Assembly (NCBI GenBank): GCA_030148865.1
Contig: JASBSR010000019.1
Coordinates: 1 to 64,000, forward strand
Reading direction: 5' to 3'
Length of the DNA: 64,000 nucleotides
From: Gammaproteobacteria bacterium
GTDB lineage: Bacteria; Pseudomonadota; Gammaproteobacteria; SZUA-229
The first letter of the stretch is position 1, and every line of letters begins with the position of its first letter. Position numbers and translations under genes: made by a program. This document shows, piece after piece, positions 1 through 8,389 of this stretch. The notes under the pieces are model-generated. The model was not told the DNA's origin. It saw only the letters and a list, made by a program, of their open reading frames with translations, and ran no database searches.

Positions 1-80
1 AAAAAGGGTCAGGTCTTTGATTTATGATTAGCGCTATGCTAGTGTTTTGCTCTGTCAGCTATCATTGAATAGGGTAAATT

Positions 81-926
81 ATGAGCAGACCCCTAAGACT
101 AGAATTTGCAGGGGCCCTGTATCATGTGACCTCACGGGGAGATCGCCGAGAGGATATCTATGAGGATGACGAAGATAGAAGGGCTTTTATATCCATTCTG
201 GATCAGGTCTGCGAAAGTTACAACTGGCGTTGTCATGCCTATTGCCTGATGAACAACCACTATCATCTCTTGATAGAAACACCTGATGCGAACCTGTCTA
301 AAGGTATGCGACAGCTTAATGGGGTCTATACCCAGCGCTTCAATCGAGCGCATCGACGCGTTGGACACGTATTTCAAGGGCGTTATAAAGCGATCCTGGT
401 CGAAAAAGACAGTTATTTACTGGAACTAGCACGCTATATCGTACTGAATCCAGTGCGCGCCGGCATGGTGCGTTCGGCAAAAGACTGGCCATGGAGCAGC
501 TATCGAGCGACAGCGGGGCGAACAAAAGCAGGAGAAAGCCTGACAGTAAACTGGTTGCTGGCAGCGTTTGCAAAACGTAGAACCAGTGCAATAGAGCGTT
601 ACAAAAAATTTGTCGCAGAAGGTAAGAGTCAGCCTTCGCCATGGACGCAGCTTAGAAACCAGATATTTCTGGGTACAGATGAATTTATAGAACAGATGCA
701 ATCGCTGGTTGACGGGGAAAAAGAACTGAGCGAGATACCGTCAAGCCAGCGGCGACCTGAACCGAAATCACTAAAGGAGTATGAAGTAGCCTGTCAGGAC
801 CGAAATGCATCCATATTGACGGCTTATCGAAGTGGCGGATATACGCTGAAAGAAATCGGGGATCATTTTGAGCTGCATTACTCGACGGTGAGTGGGTTGA
901 TTAATAGTCATAAACCAAAGACCTGA
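81..926 (+). CDS. REP-associated tyrosine transposase (Y1_Tnp/RAYT)
   Basis: This 281-residue protein has the Y1 transposase fold signature. The HUH-type metal-binding motif reads NNHYHLL at about residues 58-64. A downstream helix with Tyr112 and Tyr119 runs into YIVLNPVRAG, the usual position of the nucleophilic tyrosine. Members of this family cut and join single-stranded DNA at short palindromic repeats. Residues about 235-275 look like a helix-turn-helix (GYTLKEIGDHF...STVSGLI), common in RAYTs that carry an added DNA-binding tail. Such proteins are sometimes mislabelled RelE toxins in databases. The ATG at 81 follows a short AT-rich leader. The reading frame is intact, so the protein may be active. 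The repeats on both sides are its likely substrate; that link is inferred from position. Confidence 0.85.
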   Translation: MSRPLRLEFAGALYHVTSRGDRREDIYEDDEDRRAFISILDQVCESYNWRCHAYCLMNNHYHLLIETPDANLSKGMRQLNGVYTQRFNRAHRRVGHVFQGRYKAILVEKDSYLLELARYIVLNPVRAGMVRSAKDWPWSSYRATAGRTKAGESLTVNWLLAAFAKRRTSAIERYKKFVAEGKSQPSPWTQLRNQIFLGTDEFIEQMQSLVDGEKELSEIPSSQRRPEPKSLKEYEVACQDRNASILTAYRSGGYTLKEIGDHFELHYSTVSGLINSHKPKT

Positions 927-1013
927 CCCTGATCTCTTGACTGATCTCTAAGACCTGACCCTGATCTCTATTCTGATCTCTATACTGATCTCTAAGACCT
1001 GACCCTGATCTCT
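918..1013 (+). repeat. three direct REP-like repeats 3' of the transposase
   Basis: AAGACCTGACCCTGATCTCT occurs exactly at 918-937, 950-969 and 994-1013. Extra partial units CTGATCTCT lie at 941-949, 973-981 and 985-993. The first copy overlaps the last codons of the transposase gene. The core is the inverse of the left-end motif at 6-18. Unit spacing is 32 and 44 bp, so this is not a CRISPR array. Confidence 0.9.
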
Positions 1014-1235
1014 TCTTGGGGAAAAGAAATCCCGGATCGAATACCAGTTTCTTCTAATGTTAGCGAACCTGGCTTCTGCCCCGGGCTTTCTAACAATTCA
1101 GTCAAGGCAAGGCCAGATTAAAGAAGTCCAACAAGTTACCTGCACATTACCAAATGGTCATGTTGCTATCTCAGTGTCCCCTGTAACCTTCGGATTACTT
1201 GTTTCTAATCTGCTGTGTTGGGAGCCGATATTGCG

Positions 1236-1766
1236 ATGTTTCAACGAGATGGGCGTATAGAGTCAGTGCGCAGTAGTGAGCAAAGTCCACCAAATTCCAT
1301 GTTTATCCAGGAAGATGGTCGTAGAGGTGATAGGACAGCGAATGGTCCGATGATCCCACCAGAAACACCTTGCTCATCGGTGAATAGTCCTTCAGGGCGG
1401 TACCTGGCGTTTGTTCGATATACCTCGATTGGCGGCTTCGCGACCGCAGTGCACTATCTTGTTCTGATAATGCTGGTGGAGTGGCTTGATCTTGCTCCTT
1501 CACTGGCGGCAACGTCAGGCGCGGCCTGTGGCGCACTTATTGCCTATGTAGGGAATCACCGGTTCACTTTCGGTAGCCGCTCTCGTCACCACATAGCCCT
1601 GCCTCGGTTTCTGTTCGTCGCAGCCCTGGGCGCTGTACTGAACGGCGTCATTGTGTGGCTTGGAACAGAAGCCTTGTCCTGGCATTACCTGATTGCCCAG
1701 GTCGTAGCGACTTTCGTTGTGCTCCTGATGAGCTATCATTTTAACCGCACCTGGTCGTTCTCATGA
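1236..1766 (+). CDS. GtrA family membrane protein
   Basis: This is a small polytopic protein of the GtrA/DPMS family (about 176 residues from this start). The C-terminal 115 residues hold four hydrophobic helices typical of the family, starting at FVRYTSIGGFATAVHYLVL and ending with the conserved SYHFNRTWSFS tail. GtrA proteins are thought to flip or present polyprenyl-phosphate-linked sugars across the inner membrane. The N-terminal 60 residues are polar and not conserved. The start is uncertain: GTG 1215, ATG 1236 (GGGAG about 11 bp upstream) and ATG 1299 are all in frame. The gene overlaps the downstream glycosyltransferase by an ATGA, so the two are translationally coupled and probably work on the same lipid-linked sugar. 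Confidence 0.8.
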   Translation: MFQRDGRIESVRSSEQSPPNSMFIQEDGRRGDRTANGPMIPPETPCSSVNSPSGRYLAFVRYTSIGGFATAVHYLVLIMLVEWLDLAPSLAATSGAACGALIAYVGNHRFTFGSRSRHHIALPRFLFVAALGAVLNGVIVWLGTEALSWHYLIAQVVATFVVLLMSYHFNRTWSFS

Positions 1767-2785
1767 GTGCGGATAACATCCCCTGTAATCGAGATAATGC
1801 AGGGTTGCCGACCTGTGTCGTTACCATTGTCGTGCCGGTATACAACGAAGAGGAAGTATTGCCTGCGTTCCATCGCCGGCTTATTACGGTGCTTGAGACT
1901 GTTGCCGGCGGATTCGAGGTAATCTATGTTGATGATGGTAGTCGTGATGCCACGCCAGAGATTCTTCAACAATTTCATGTGCACAATCCTGCTATTGGCA
2001 TAGCCTTACTTAGCCGGAACTTCGGCAAAGAGCAGGCAATGAGTGCGGGTCTGCGTCTTTCCCGGGGCGCATGCGTCATCGTGATAGATGCAGATCTCCA
2101 GGATCCGCCCGAGCTAATTCCGTCGATGATTGACGCATGGCATCAGGGTGCAGACGTGGTAAACATGCGCCGTCGTAGTCGAGAGGGGGAAACCTGGCTG
2201 AAGAAAGTAACCGCCCACGCCTTTTATCATGTGATCAATCGACTTAGTGATGTGCCGATGCAGAAAAATGTTGGCGACTTTCGGCTGTTGAGTCGCCGCG
2301 CAGTAGATGCGCTGAACACGCTCCAGGAGCAAAACCGTTACATGAAGGGGCTGTTTGCCTGGATCGGATTTCGTCAGGTGTCGCTGGACTATGACCGCAA
2401 TGCCCGTGTTGCGGGTGAAAGCAAATGGCACTACTGGCGGCTGTGGAATTTCGCCCTCGAAGGTATTACCGGGTTCTCAACGGTTCCGCTCAAGGTGGCG
2501 ACGTATGTAGGCGTCGCCAGTGCGGCTGGTGCGTTTGCTTATGCTGCGTATTTCTTCATAAAAGCGTTAACTGTCGGCGATTCAGTAAGCGGATTTCCGA
2601 CGCTCATCGTGACCATACTATTTTTTGCAGGGCTTCAATTAATGGCACTCGGCGTGATCGGCGAATACCTGGGCCGACTGTTCATCGAAAGCAAGCGCCG
2701 CCCGCTCTATTTCATCGAGAATTATCAATCTTCAGTTCCAGCTGCGCGACAGGATACGGACAACAACAAAGTGGATATTATCTGA
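1763..2785 (+). CDS. polyprenyl-phosphate glycosyltransferase, GT2 (DPM1/GtrB/ArnC-like)
   Basis: This is a 340-residue family 2 glycosyltransferase. The GT-A nucleotide-binding start TIVVPVYNEEEV lies near residue 22, VDDGSRDATPEI near 57, and the metal-binding DADLQDPPELI near 111. Two C-terminal membrane segments (about 235-258 and 268-297) anchor it, as in GtrB and ArnC. The family transfers a sugar from a nucleotide donor to undecaprenyl or dolichyl phosphate on the cytoplasmic face. It is coupled to the GtrA gene upstream and overlaps the ArnT-like gene by one base (TGATG). The three together form a charge-flip-transfer module for an envelope glycan. The sugar cannot be named from sequence. 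Confidence 0.88.
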   Translation: MSADNIPCNRDNAGLPTCVVTIVVPVYNEEEVLPAFHRRLITVLETVAGGFEVIYVDDGSRDATPEILQQFHVHNPAIGIALLSRNFGKEQAMSAGLRLSRGACVIVIDADLQDPPELIPSMIDAWHQGADVVNMRRRSREGETWLKKVTAHAFYHVINRLSDVPMQKNVGDFRLLSRRAVDALNTLQEQNRYMKGLFAWIGFRQVSLDYDRNARVAGESKWHYWRLWNFALEGITGFSTVPLKVATYVGVASAAGAFAYAAYFFIKALTVGDSVSGFPTLIVTILFFAGLQLMALGVIGEYLGRLFIESKRRPLYFIENYQSSVPAARQDTDNNKVDII

Positions 2786-4293
2786 TGAGAGATAATCAGG
2801 CGCGCATTAATCGTGTGCTATTGGTGACTATTTTAGTGGCAATGCTCGGGCGGCTATTGATGCTCAGTTTCTACCCCCTGATGGATACCACTGAAGCACG
2901 TTATGCTGAGATCGCACGAAAAATGCTGGAACTCAATGACTGGATTACGCCCTGGTTTGATTACGATGTGCCATTCTGGGGTAAACCGCCGCTTTCGTTT
3001 TGGTTGACTGCCGCCAGTTTTAAACTTTTCGGGATCAACGAGTTCACTGCCCGTTTGCCGCACTGGCTTGGTGGTCTGCTGGTTGCCTGGCTGGTTTGGA
3101 GCTTGAGCGCTCGCCGTTCTCGCCGGGAAGCGTTATATACCGTGGCACTGCTTTTCGGCTCAATACTGTATTTTATAGCTGCTGGTGCGGTCATGACTGA
3201 CATGACCCTGGTAATCGGTACCACACTGGCGATGCGTGGTTTCTGGCTCGGATTGCACGGCATTGACCAGGATCGGCGACGTGAGCGTTGGCTGCTTTTT
3301 GTCGGCCTCGGTATCGGCTTGCTGGCCAAGGGGCCTGTTGCAGTGGTGCTCACTATGTTGCCGATCGCTGCCTGGACAGTTATGACGCGTAATCTGGCCG
3401 CTGTCTGGCGTGAATTGCCGTGGCTACGAGGCTTCCTGGTGGTTCTTGCGATAGCGCTGCCGTGGTATGTTCTGGCCGAGTTGAATACGCCCGGATTTCT
3501 GAATTACTTTCTGATAGGAGAGCACTTTCAACGATTCGTGACGTCTGGCTGGAGTGGTGATCTGTACGGTAGTGCCCACGACTATCCACGCGGCACGATC
3601 TGGCTGTTTCTGTTCGCGAACTTGCTACCGTGGATCTTTCTATTACCTTTTGCAGTTCTGTACTGGAAAAAAAATCAGGGCATTAATGGATATCTGCCCA
3701 AAGATCAGGATTGGCGCAATTATTTATTGTTATGGGGACTGACGCCCGCCGTGTTTTTTACCGCAGCAGGCAATATTCTCTGGCCCTACCTGTTGCCCGG
3801 TATTCCGGCACTGGCTCTTTGGGCGAGCGGCTGGCTCGTGCGACAACAGGATCGAAGGCTCATTGAACGCTTGTTGATAGGTGGAGTGGTCTTTACTTTG
3901 CTAATAACTTCAGCGCTACTTGTGAGCCTGCTGAACTCCGAGCAAAGTGAAAACAGTTCGGCCAGGGCGCTGGTTGGTGATTATGAATCCCGCCGTACAC
4001 CTGAACAAGCCCTGATTTTTCTTGGCAAGCGCCCATTTTCGGCTACCTTCTATACTCAGGGCAGGGCAGAGCAGGTCACTGAAATCCCTGCACTCACCTT
4101 GCGGCTGAAACAGGAATCCGCGTTCGTCGCGATTGAAACCACAAAGCTACATGATTTACCGATAGTGCTTACCAGGATGCTGAGTCCGGTAACTGTACGT
4201 GGTCATTTTACGCTTTTCATCGCGGAACACGACGGCAGTCATAAAACGAAACCTTTGCTCCGGAGACAGCTGGATGAATTAAAGGCGAATTAA
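2785..4293 (+). CDS. ArnT-like glycosyltransferase family 39 protein
   Basis: The start chosen is the ATG at 2785, overlapping the previous stop (TGATG); the longer open frame from 2425 only runs antiparallel to the coding sense of the upstream gene. The 502-residue product has a periplasmic acidic motif after the first helix (MDTTEARYAEIARKM), the hallmark of GT39/ArnT/PMT enzymes, then about ten hydrophobic helices (for example LLFVGLGIGLLAKGPVAVVL) and a soluble C-terminal tail. These enzymes take a sugar from a polyprenyl-phosphate donor and attach it to lipid A or another periplasmic acceptor. The donor is presumably made by the GT2 next door. The acceptor is unknown, and no ArnA/B/D genes are present. 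Confidence 0.85.
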   Translation: MRDNQARINRVLLVTILVAMLGRLLMLSFYPLMDTTEARYAEIARKMLELNDWITPWFDYDVPFWGKPPLSFWLTAASFKLFGINEFTARLPHWLGGLLVAWLVWSLSARRSRREALYTVALLFGSILYFIAAGAVMTDMTLVIGTTLAMRGFWLGLHGIDQDRRRERWLLFVGLGIGLLAKGPVAVVLTMLPIAAWTVMTRNLAAVWRELPWLRGFLVVLAIALPWYVLAELNTPGFLNYFLIGEHFQRFVTSGWSGDLYGSAHDYPRGTIWLFLFANLLPWIFLLPFAVLYWKKNQGINGYLPKDQDWRNYLLLWGLTPAVFFTAAGNILWPYLLPGIPALALWASGWLVRQQDRRLIERLLIGGVVFTLLITSALLVSLLNSEQSENSSARALVGDYESRRTPEQALIFLGKRPFSATFYTQGRAEQVTEIPALTLRLKQESAFVAIETTKLHDLPIVLTRMLSPVTVRGHFTLFIAEHDGSHKTKPLLRRQLDELKAN

Positions 4294-4375
4294 GGTGACG
4301 CTGTTAAAATGGTTGAAGCAAGTCCGCACATGTTTTCCTTGAAATCTGGGGAAGTTCAAACGGCGATTGCCTCTA

Positions 4376-6643
4376 CTACAATGACGCCTCAAACAGCTCA
4401 ATCGGCAGTGGTCTGCCAAACAGATACCCCTGGTAGTGAGCGCATCCATTGTCGAGAAGAAATTGTCGATTCTCTTCCGTCTCGACCCCTTCGGCAATGA
4501 CGGAAATGCCGAGGCTTTGTGCCATCACAATGATGGTGCGCACAATCACTTTGTCGTTGTTATCGGTAGCAATATCCCGCACGAACGACTGGTCAATCTT
4601 GAGTTGATTCAGGGGCAGTCGTTTGAGATATTGTAGTGATGAATAACCGGTGCCGAAATCATCCATTGAAAACTGGATGCCAATTTTGGTTAATGTCGTC
4701 ATGGTTACGATGGTGTCTTCAATGTTTTCCAGTAACATGCTTTCAGTCAGTTCTAGCTTGAGCAGCGTCGGGTTGATAGCATAGTACTGCACGACAGCTT
4801 GCACCTGTGCTACGAAATCAGCTTGACGCAATTGTTTTGCGCTGATGTTTACTGACAGAATCAGGTCACGGGTTAGCGGATTTTGCTGCCATGTCTTGAG
4901 CTGTGCGCAGGCTGTTTCCAGCACCCAAAGGCCTATGTGCAGGATCAACCCGGTTTCTTCAGCCAGCGGAATGAATTGTGCAGGCGATATTATTCCCCGT
5001 TCTGGGTGAGCCCAGCGTATCAATGCTTCTGCACCCAATGGTCGATGCGTGCTATCCACCTGGATCTGGTAATGCAGTTGAAACTGTTGCTTGTCAATCG
5101 CTTTGTGTAATTCTGCTTCCAGTGCCGCACGGGCCGTGATACTGGCTTGCATTTCTGGATCAAAAAATCGCAAGGTATTACGTCCCGATTTTTTGGCCTG
5201 ATACATGGCGATGTCAGCCTGTTTAAGCAGTTCATTGGTTGTTTGCGAGTTGCTATTGAACAGGACGGCGCCAATGCTGCATGAGTAGTGATGCTTGTTG
5301 GTGACGAGCTGGCAAGGTTGATTGATGGCAGCAAGAATTTTCTCGCCAACGATTTCAGTATATGCTGCCGCTTCAAGCGCATGTTGACTCAGGTTTTCCA
5401 GAATCACCACAAATTCATCGCCCCCCAAACGAGATATTGTGTCGTCTTCGCGTACACAGGTGGTCAGACGTAACGCAACCTGTTGCAAGAGTAGATCGCC
5501 AACTTGATGACCGAGTGTATCATTGAGGGTCTTGAAATTATCCAGATCAATAAGCAGCAATGCACCTTTTCTGCCGATGCGTGAACTAGATGCTAATGCT
5601 TGCTGGAGCCGATTCATAAGCAGGCGCCGGTTAGGCAGATTAGTGAGTGGATCGTAGAACGCCAGACTATTGATTCTTGCTTCGGAATTTTTGCGTTCAG
5701 TGAAATCTTGAACTATGCCAATACCACCTGTTACATTTCCACTGCCATCACGGGAAGCTGTGCAGGTCAAATCTAGCCACAAGTCTGCATTGCAAAGCGA
5801 GCTGGAAAATGGCCCTTCATGATGGACTACTTGTATATCAAAAGCCTTTCTCAAAATCGGTAATAAAGTCTGGTCGTTGAGAAGCTTCATATCCAGCTCG
5901 ATAATGTGTTTAGTTGTGCTTTGTAGAATGTCAGCCAAATGATTGTTGCAATAGGTGATAATGAGATCGGTATTGTAGTGAAAAATTCCAACCGGCGAAT
6001 AGTTCAACAGCAAGCGATGGTGCTCCTCACTTGCCCTGACTAGCTCCTTGTGCTTAATTGCCTCCAGACGCAAGGTGATATTGTCGGAAATGTTCCGGTT
6101 GATGAGCCGCAAACTCATGATCATAAAGACGAGATACAGCATTACTGCCATGCCAAGAATTACCAGCAATCTGTCTCCAGAAACAAACAGACGAATCGTG
6201 ATTGGTGTAATAATCGATACTGAAAATACAAGGGCACTGATCAGGTCGGCTGAAAATGAAATCACGCCTCCAGCCGTCATTCCGGCAAGCATAAGAATCA
6301 GAAATACCTGGTGTTGAGGGTTGTTTTCCGGGAACAGCAGCCAACCAGCGGCTCCCCACACCAGAGATGAAATCAGAATAACCAGACGAAAACGCACCAG
6401 TCGGGTATGGATGACGACAGCCTCATCCGATGGGTGACGTTGATAGCTGATAATCTGGCTGGCACGTAAAATTGATGCCAGTACCATGAAGGAATACCAG
6501 GTCAGGAGTACCTGGGGGGAAATCACTTCTCGCTGTACATAAGCAAGAGTTGTGGCGATGAGTATGCTAGCTAGCAGCGATATATTGCTGATGGAAAGCA
6601 TCTGCCGCAGCTGCGCAGATTGTGTGGCCAACCTTTTGTCCAA
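4376..6643 (-). CDS. membrane PAS-GGDEF-EAL c-di-GMP enzyme under riboswitch control
   Basis: The 755-residue protein begins with about six membrane helices (residues 15-185), then a PAS domain (about 208-315), GGDEF (about 330-490) and EAL (about 500-750). The cyclase site SRLGGDEF is intact. An inhibitory RxxD site (REDD) sits exactly five residues before GGDEF. EAL residues are also intact: AEALIRW, SVNIS, LELTES, SMDDFGTGYSS, KIDQSF and AEGVE. The protein could therefore make and break c-di-GMP, with PAS or membrane signals setting the balance. The start is TTG 6643, with AGGT about 8 bp upstream; ATG 6601 is an alternative. Its roughly 350-nt leader holds a c-di-GMP-I riboswitch, giving a plausible feedback loop. 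It stands alone and converges with the ArnT-like gene. Confidence 0.9.
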   Translation of the reverse strand: MDKRLATQSAQLRQMLSISNISLLASILIATTLAYVQREVISPQVLLTWYSFMVLASILRASQIISYQRHPSDEAVVIHTRLVRFRLVILISSLVWGAAGWLLFPENNPQHQVFLILMLAGMTAGGVISFSADLISALVFSVSIITPITIRLFVSGDRLLVILGMAVMLYLVFMIMSLRLINRNISDNITLRLEAIKHKELVRASEEHHRLLLNYSPVGIFHYNTDLIITYCNNHLADILQSTTKHIIELDMKLLNDQTLLPILRKAFDIQVVHHEGPFSSSLCNADLWLDLTCTASRDGSGNVTGGIGIVQDFTERKNSEARINSLAFYDPLTNLPNRRLLMNRLQQALASSSRIGRKGALLLIDLDNFKTLNDTLGHQVGDLLLQQVALRLTTCVREDDTISRLGGDEFVVILENLSQHALEAAAYTEIVGEKILAAINQPCQLVTNKHHYSCSIGAVLFNSNSQTTNELLKQADIAMYQAKKSGRNTLRFFDPEMQASITARAALEAELHKAIDKQQFQLHYQIQVDSTHRPLGAEALIRWAHPERGIISPAQFIPLAEETGLILHIGLWVLETACAQLKTWQQNPLTRDLILSVNISAKQLRQADFVAQVQAVVQYYAINPTLLKLELTESMLLENIEDTIVTMTTLTKIGIQFSMDDFGTGYSSLQYLKRLPLNQLKIDQSFVRDIATDNNDKVIVRTIIVMAQSLGISVIAEGVETEENRQFLLDNGCAHYQGYLFGRPLPIELFEASL

Positions 6644-6920
6644 TTTTCTACCTATAAACAGCGGTAAAACGTGGCCACCATGGCCTGAGTGGAGCTAAAA
6701 CGGCAGCTGTGAAATTATCTGATTCGCTCATCATTTGTCTGCACGGTGCCTTTATAATTGCTCGCTATGTAGCGATATCTTTATATGCACAGGAAGTACG
6801 CGTGCAACTAATCTTGTTTGATAACAGACGTCCAGTCAGGATTATTAAGGATGAAACGGATCATGCAACGACAAAATGGGAAAAGTGGGCCGGAAGAATA
6901 CAGGTGTGGGGTGAGAAACC
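6644..6920 (-). other. long leader between riboswitch and GGDEF-EAL gene
   Basis: These 277 bases lie between the aptamer and the TTG start. Just after the aptamer is an inverted repeat (ACAGGT at 6900-6905 and ACCTGT at 6918-6923), which could be part of the expression platform, but no U-tract follows it. A 28-codon open frame (6734 down to the TAG at 6648-6650) ends four bases before the TTG start and could couple translation. It lacks a clear ribosome site and may be chance. Plus-strand open frames through this stretch look spurious. Confidence 0.4.
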
Positions 6921-7000
6921 TGTGTTGCAATCCCGCTGCCATAGTTGCCATTAGGTCGGAGACTTTGCGTCCATACTTTTCAATATGTTTGCCTGGTGTC
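6921..7000 (-). promoter_or_regulatory. cyclic di-GMP-I (GEMM-I) riboswitch aptamer
   Basis: Read on the minus strand, the segment shows the conserved blocks of class I c-di-GMP riboswitches in order. They are AGGCAAAC (6994-6987), a P2 hairpin closed by a GAAA tetraloop, GGACGCAAAG (6972-6963), CCGACCTAA (6959-6951), and the P3 strand GGCAGCGGGATTGC (6940-6927). Spacing matches the Vibrio Vc2 aptamer as I remember it. A promoter lies directly upstream and a GGDEF-EAL gene follows on the same strand, a classic regulon member. Ligand class is assigned by family resemblance. Whether binding turns expression on or off cannot be read, because no clear terminator follows. Confidence 0.9.
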
Positions 7001-7005
7001 GAATG

Positions 7006-7033
7006 ATACTAGTCTATTATTGAAACAAGTCAA
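7006..7033 (-). promoter_or_regulatory. sigma70-type promoter of the riboswitch transcript
   Basis: On the minus strand TTGACT (7033-7028) is followed after 16 bp by TAGTAT (7011-7006). The predicted start falls around 6998-7001, at the 5' edge of the aptamer. This position agrees with the riboswitch being the very start of the mRNA. Confidence 0.7.
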
Positions 7034-7406
7034 ACATCACCCAGCCAAAAAATTGACTCGCAGGCGATATTTCATGATGTCGTTGGCACTTCATGACATC
7101 GTCTTTATCCACGAAAGTAAATCTGATGTTTGTACCTTGTCTAAATGTTGCAAGAAAAATCAGGGTCAGGTTCTGAGAAATATGGGGGCAAACCACGTTT
7201 TCATCACAAGCCTGCCGAATAAAAACATGGGCTCAGACTGAGTTTATGATTCCCTGAGCAGCGACGCATAGAGGTTCTTCGCAAATGGCGGCGTTCTTTC
7301 ATTGCTTTCGGCATACTGCGCACATAAAGACGCTCCTGGTTCCGGATGAGCGCGTACTGAATGCTGACAGAAATTAGCTGATGGCAAACGACTCAGGCGG
7401 AATTTT
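7034..7406. other. intergenic stretch without recognisable gene
   Basis: This gap holds only a solitary REP-like motif (7159-7177) and a few short open frames with no ribosome site or family resemblance. It separates the GGDEF-EAL leader from the end of the minus-strand hydrolase gene. Confidence 0.5.
7159..7177 (-). repeat. solitary REP-like motif related to the RAYT repeat
   Basis: On the minus strand this reads TCAGAACCTGACCCTGATT. It shares the 12-base core CCTGACCCTGAT with the three repeats beside the transposase at 918-1013. It could be a dispersed copy left by RAYT activity, or a chance match. Confidence 0.45.
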
Positions 7407-8303
7407 TCAGGCATTTGCCCGCCACCAGTCAGCTATTGTCTTCGCGACCACATCATTCACCAGATAACCATAGGAACGATGCGCGTTTAAACCGGTATCG
7501 TTGCGGTACCAGTTGTACACTTTATTGTGTCTGTCTGTAATAGATTCGAGCAGTCCGAGTTTTAGCATGATCTGATAATCGTTGTGGATGTCTTTATCCA
7601 GTGCGGTGATGTCACCATGTGCGGCGATGTTGATCCAGTGGCGAATCGTATCCGGGTAAGCGGCTTTGCCTTCGAGGTAGTGTCCGAGCATTCGATGCTG
7701 GACAAACTTCATACCTAAGGGGCTACCGATGCTGAGAAAGTCGAGCTTGCCTTTAAGTTTTTCCTGGTGCGTGAGTTCCCATAGTGTGTCGAAGGCAATC
7801 ACCGAGCCCATGCTGTGACCAATGAGCAGTACCGGATAACCTTTGGCTAGTAGTGCGCGTAGTTGCGCTTTGATCGGTGCGCGTATTTTGTGCGCGATGT
7901 TGTGTGTGTTTTCAAAATAGCGCTGGGTTTCGCATATGGTGGCGCAGGCAGGGCCTGGTAGCCAGCGAACGATGAATGGTATCAGATCGGCAATCGAATA
8001 TAACAGCCAGTTAATTTTATTGTGCCAGTGGCGAGCTTCGCGGCGATCACGGCGGTTGGCGCGTCGTTTTTGTAAGGTGGTCTCTATCCACGGCAGTTCT
8101 GCTTCAACATCAGCATGATTATGGTAATAAGCAAAATTCCAGGCGATGAGTGAAAATGCCCGTTCTTGTTCGAGTTCGTCGGCGGATTGCGGGTCAATGC
8201 GGCGGAGACCGGTGAGCAGGGCGCGCAATAACAGAGCGTGATGTTGCTCTGGTGGTGGTTTGGGGTTTTTGCCGGGGATGAAAATGATGTGTCTTTTACT
8301 CAT
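7407..8303 (-). CDS. alpha/beta hydrolase family protein
   Basis: The product is about 298 residues from the ATG at 8303; a TTG at 8339 would add 12. It opens with a strand typical of alpha/beta hydrolases (HIIFIPGKNPKPPP). The nucleophile elbow GHSMG is in LLIGHSMGSVIAFDTL, so Ser is the likely nucleophile. A late HGD in NIAAHGDITALDKD, or the HRSYG near the C-terminus, may supply the His/Asp. Substrate is unknown; the long helical insert and GHSMG context resemble lipase-like or acyl-protein hydrolases of the cytoplasm. It is a single gene transcribed away from the divergent gpsA-like gene, 86 bp apart. Confidence 0.72.
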   Translation of the reverse strand: MSKRHIIFIPGKNPKPPPEQHHALLLRALLTGLRRIDPQSADELEQERAFSLIAWNFAYYHNHADVEAELPWIETTLQKRRANRRDRREARHWHNKINWLLYSIADLIPFIVRWLPGPACATICETQRYFENTHNIAHKIRAPIKAQLRALLAKGYPVLLIGHSMGSVIAFDTLWELTHQEKLKGKLDFLSIGSPLGMKFVQHRMLGHYLEGKAAYPDTIRHWINIAAHGDITALDKDIHNDYQIMLKLGLLESITDRHNKVYNWYRNDTGLNAHRSYGYLVNDVVAKTIADWWRANA

Positions 8304-8389
8304 GTCGTGGCATAGTAAGGCATTGTTCGAGGCTGTCAATTAAAGTCTTGCCCATCAGCCGTGTTATGCAACTGTAGAGTCGGATTACT

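Larger units (their letters stand above)
6..1013 (+). mobile_element. RAYT transposase unit with REP-like ends
   Basis: A Y1-type transposase gene is bracketed by inverted copies of one short motif. GGGTCAGGTCTTT at 6-18 is the reverse complement of AAAGACCTGACCC at 917-929. On the right side the motif recurs three times. No target-site duplication can be judged because the left end almost coincides with the window start. The organisation resembles REP-associated tyrosine transposases, which act on short palindromic or REP-type repeats, more than classical IS elements. The outer borders are uncertain. Bases 1014-1235, between the last repeat and the next gene, hold nothing I recognise. Confidence 0.6.

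Noticed and set aside
918-1013. Three spaced direct repeats as a possible CRISPR array
   Set aside because: Repeats are 20 bp with irregular 12- and 24-bp gaps that contain partial copies of the same repeat. There are no unique spacers and no cas genes. The motif matches the transposase end.
1057-1260. 67-codon plus-strand open frame after the RAYT repeats
   Set aside because: No ribosome site or family resemblance, and it overlaps the start region of the GtrA gene.
2425-2784. N-terminal extension of the ArnT-like protein overlapping the GT2 gene
   Set aside because: This part is out-of-frame GT2 sequence. The ATG at 2785, overlapping the GT2 stop, gives a normal ArnT-like N-terminus.
6709-7241. 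Plus-strand open frames of 60-98 codons across the riboswitch region
   Set aside because: They run antisense to the conserved aptamer and its leader, overlap each other and have no coding-like pattern.
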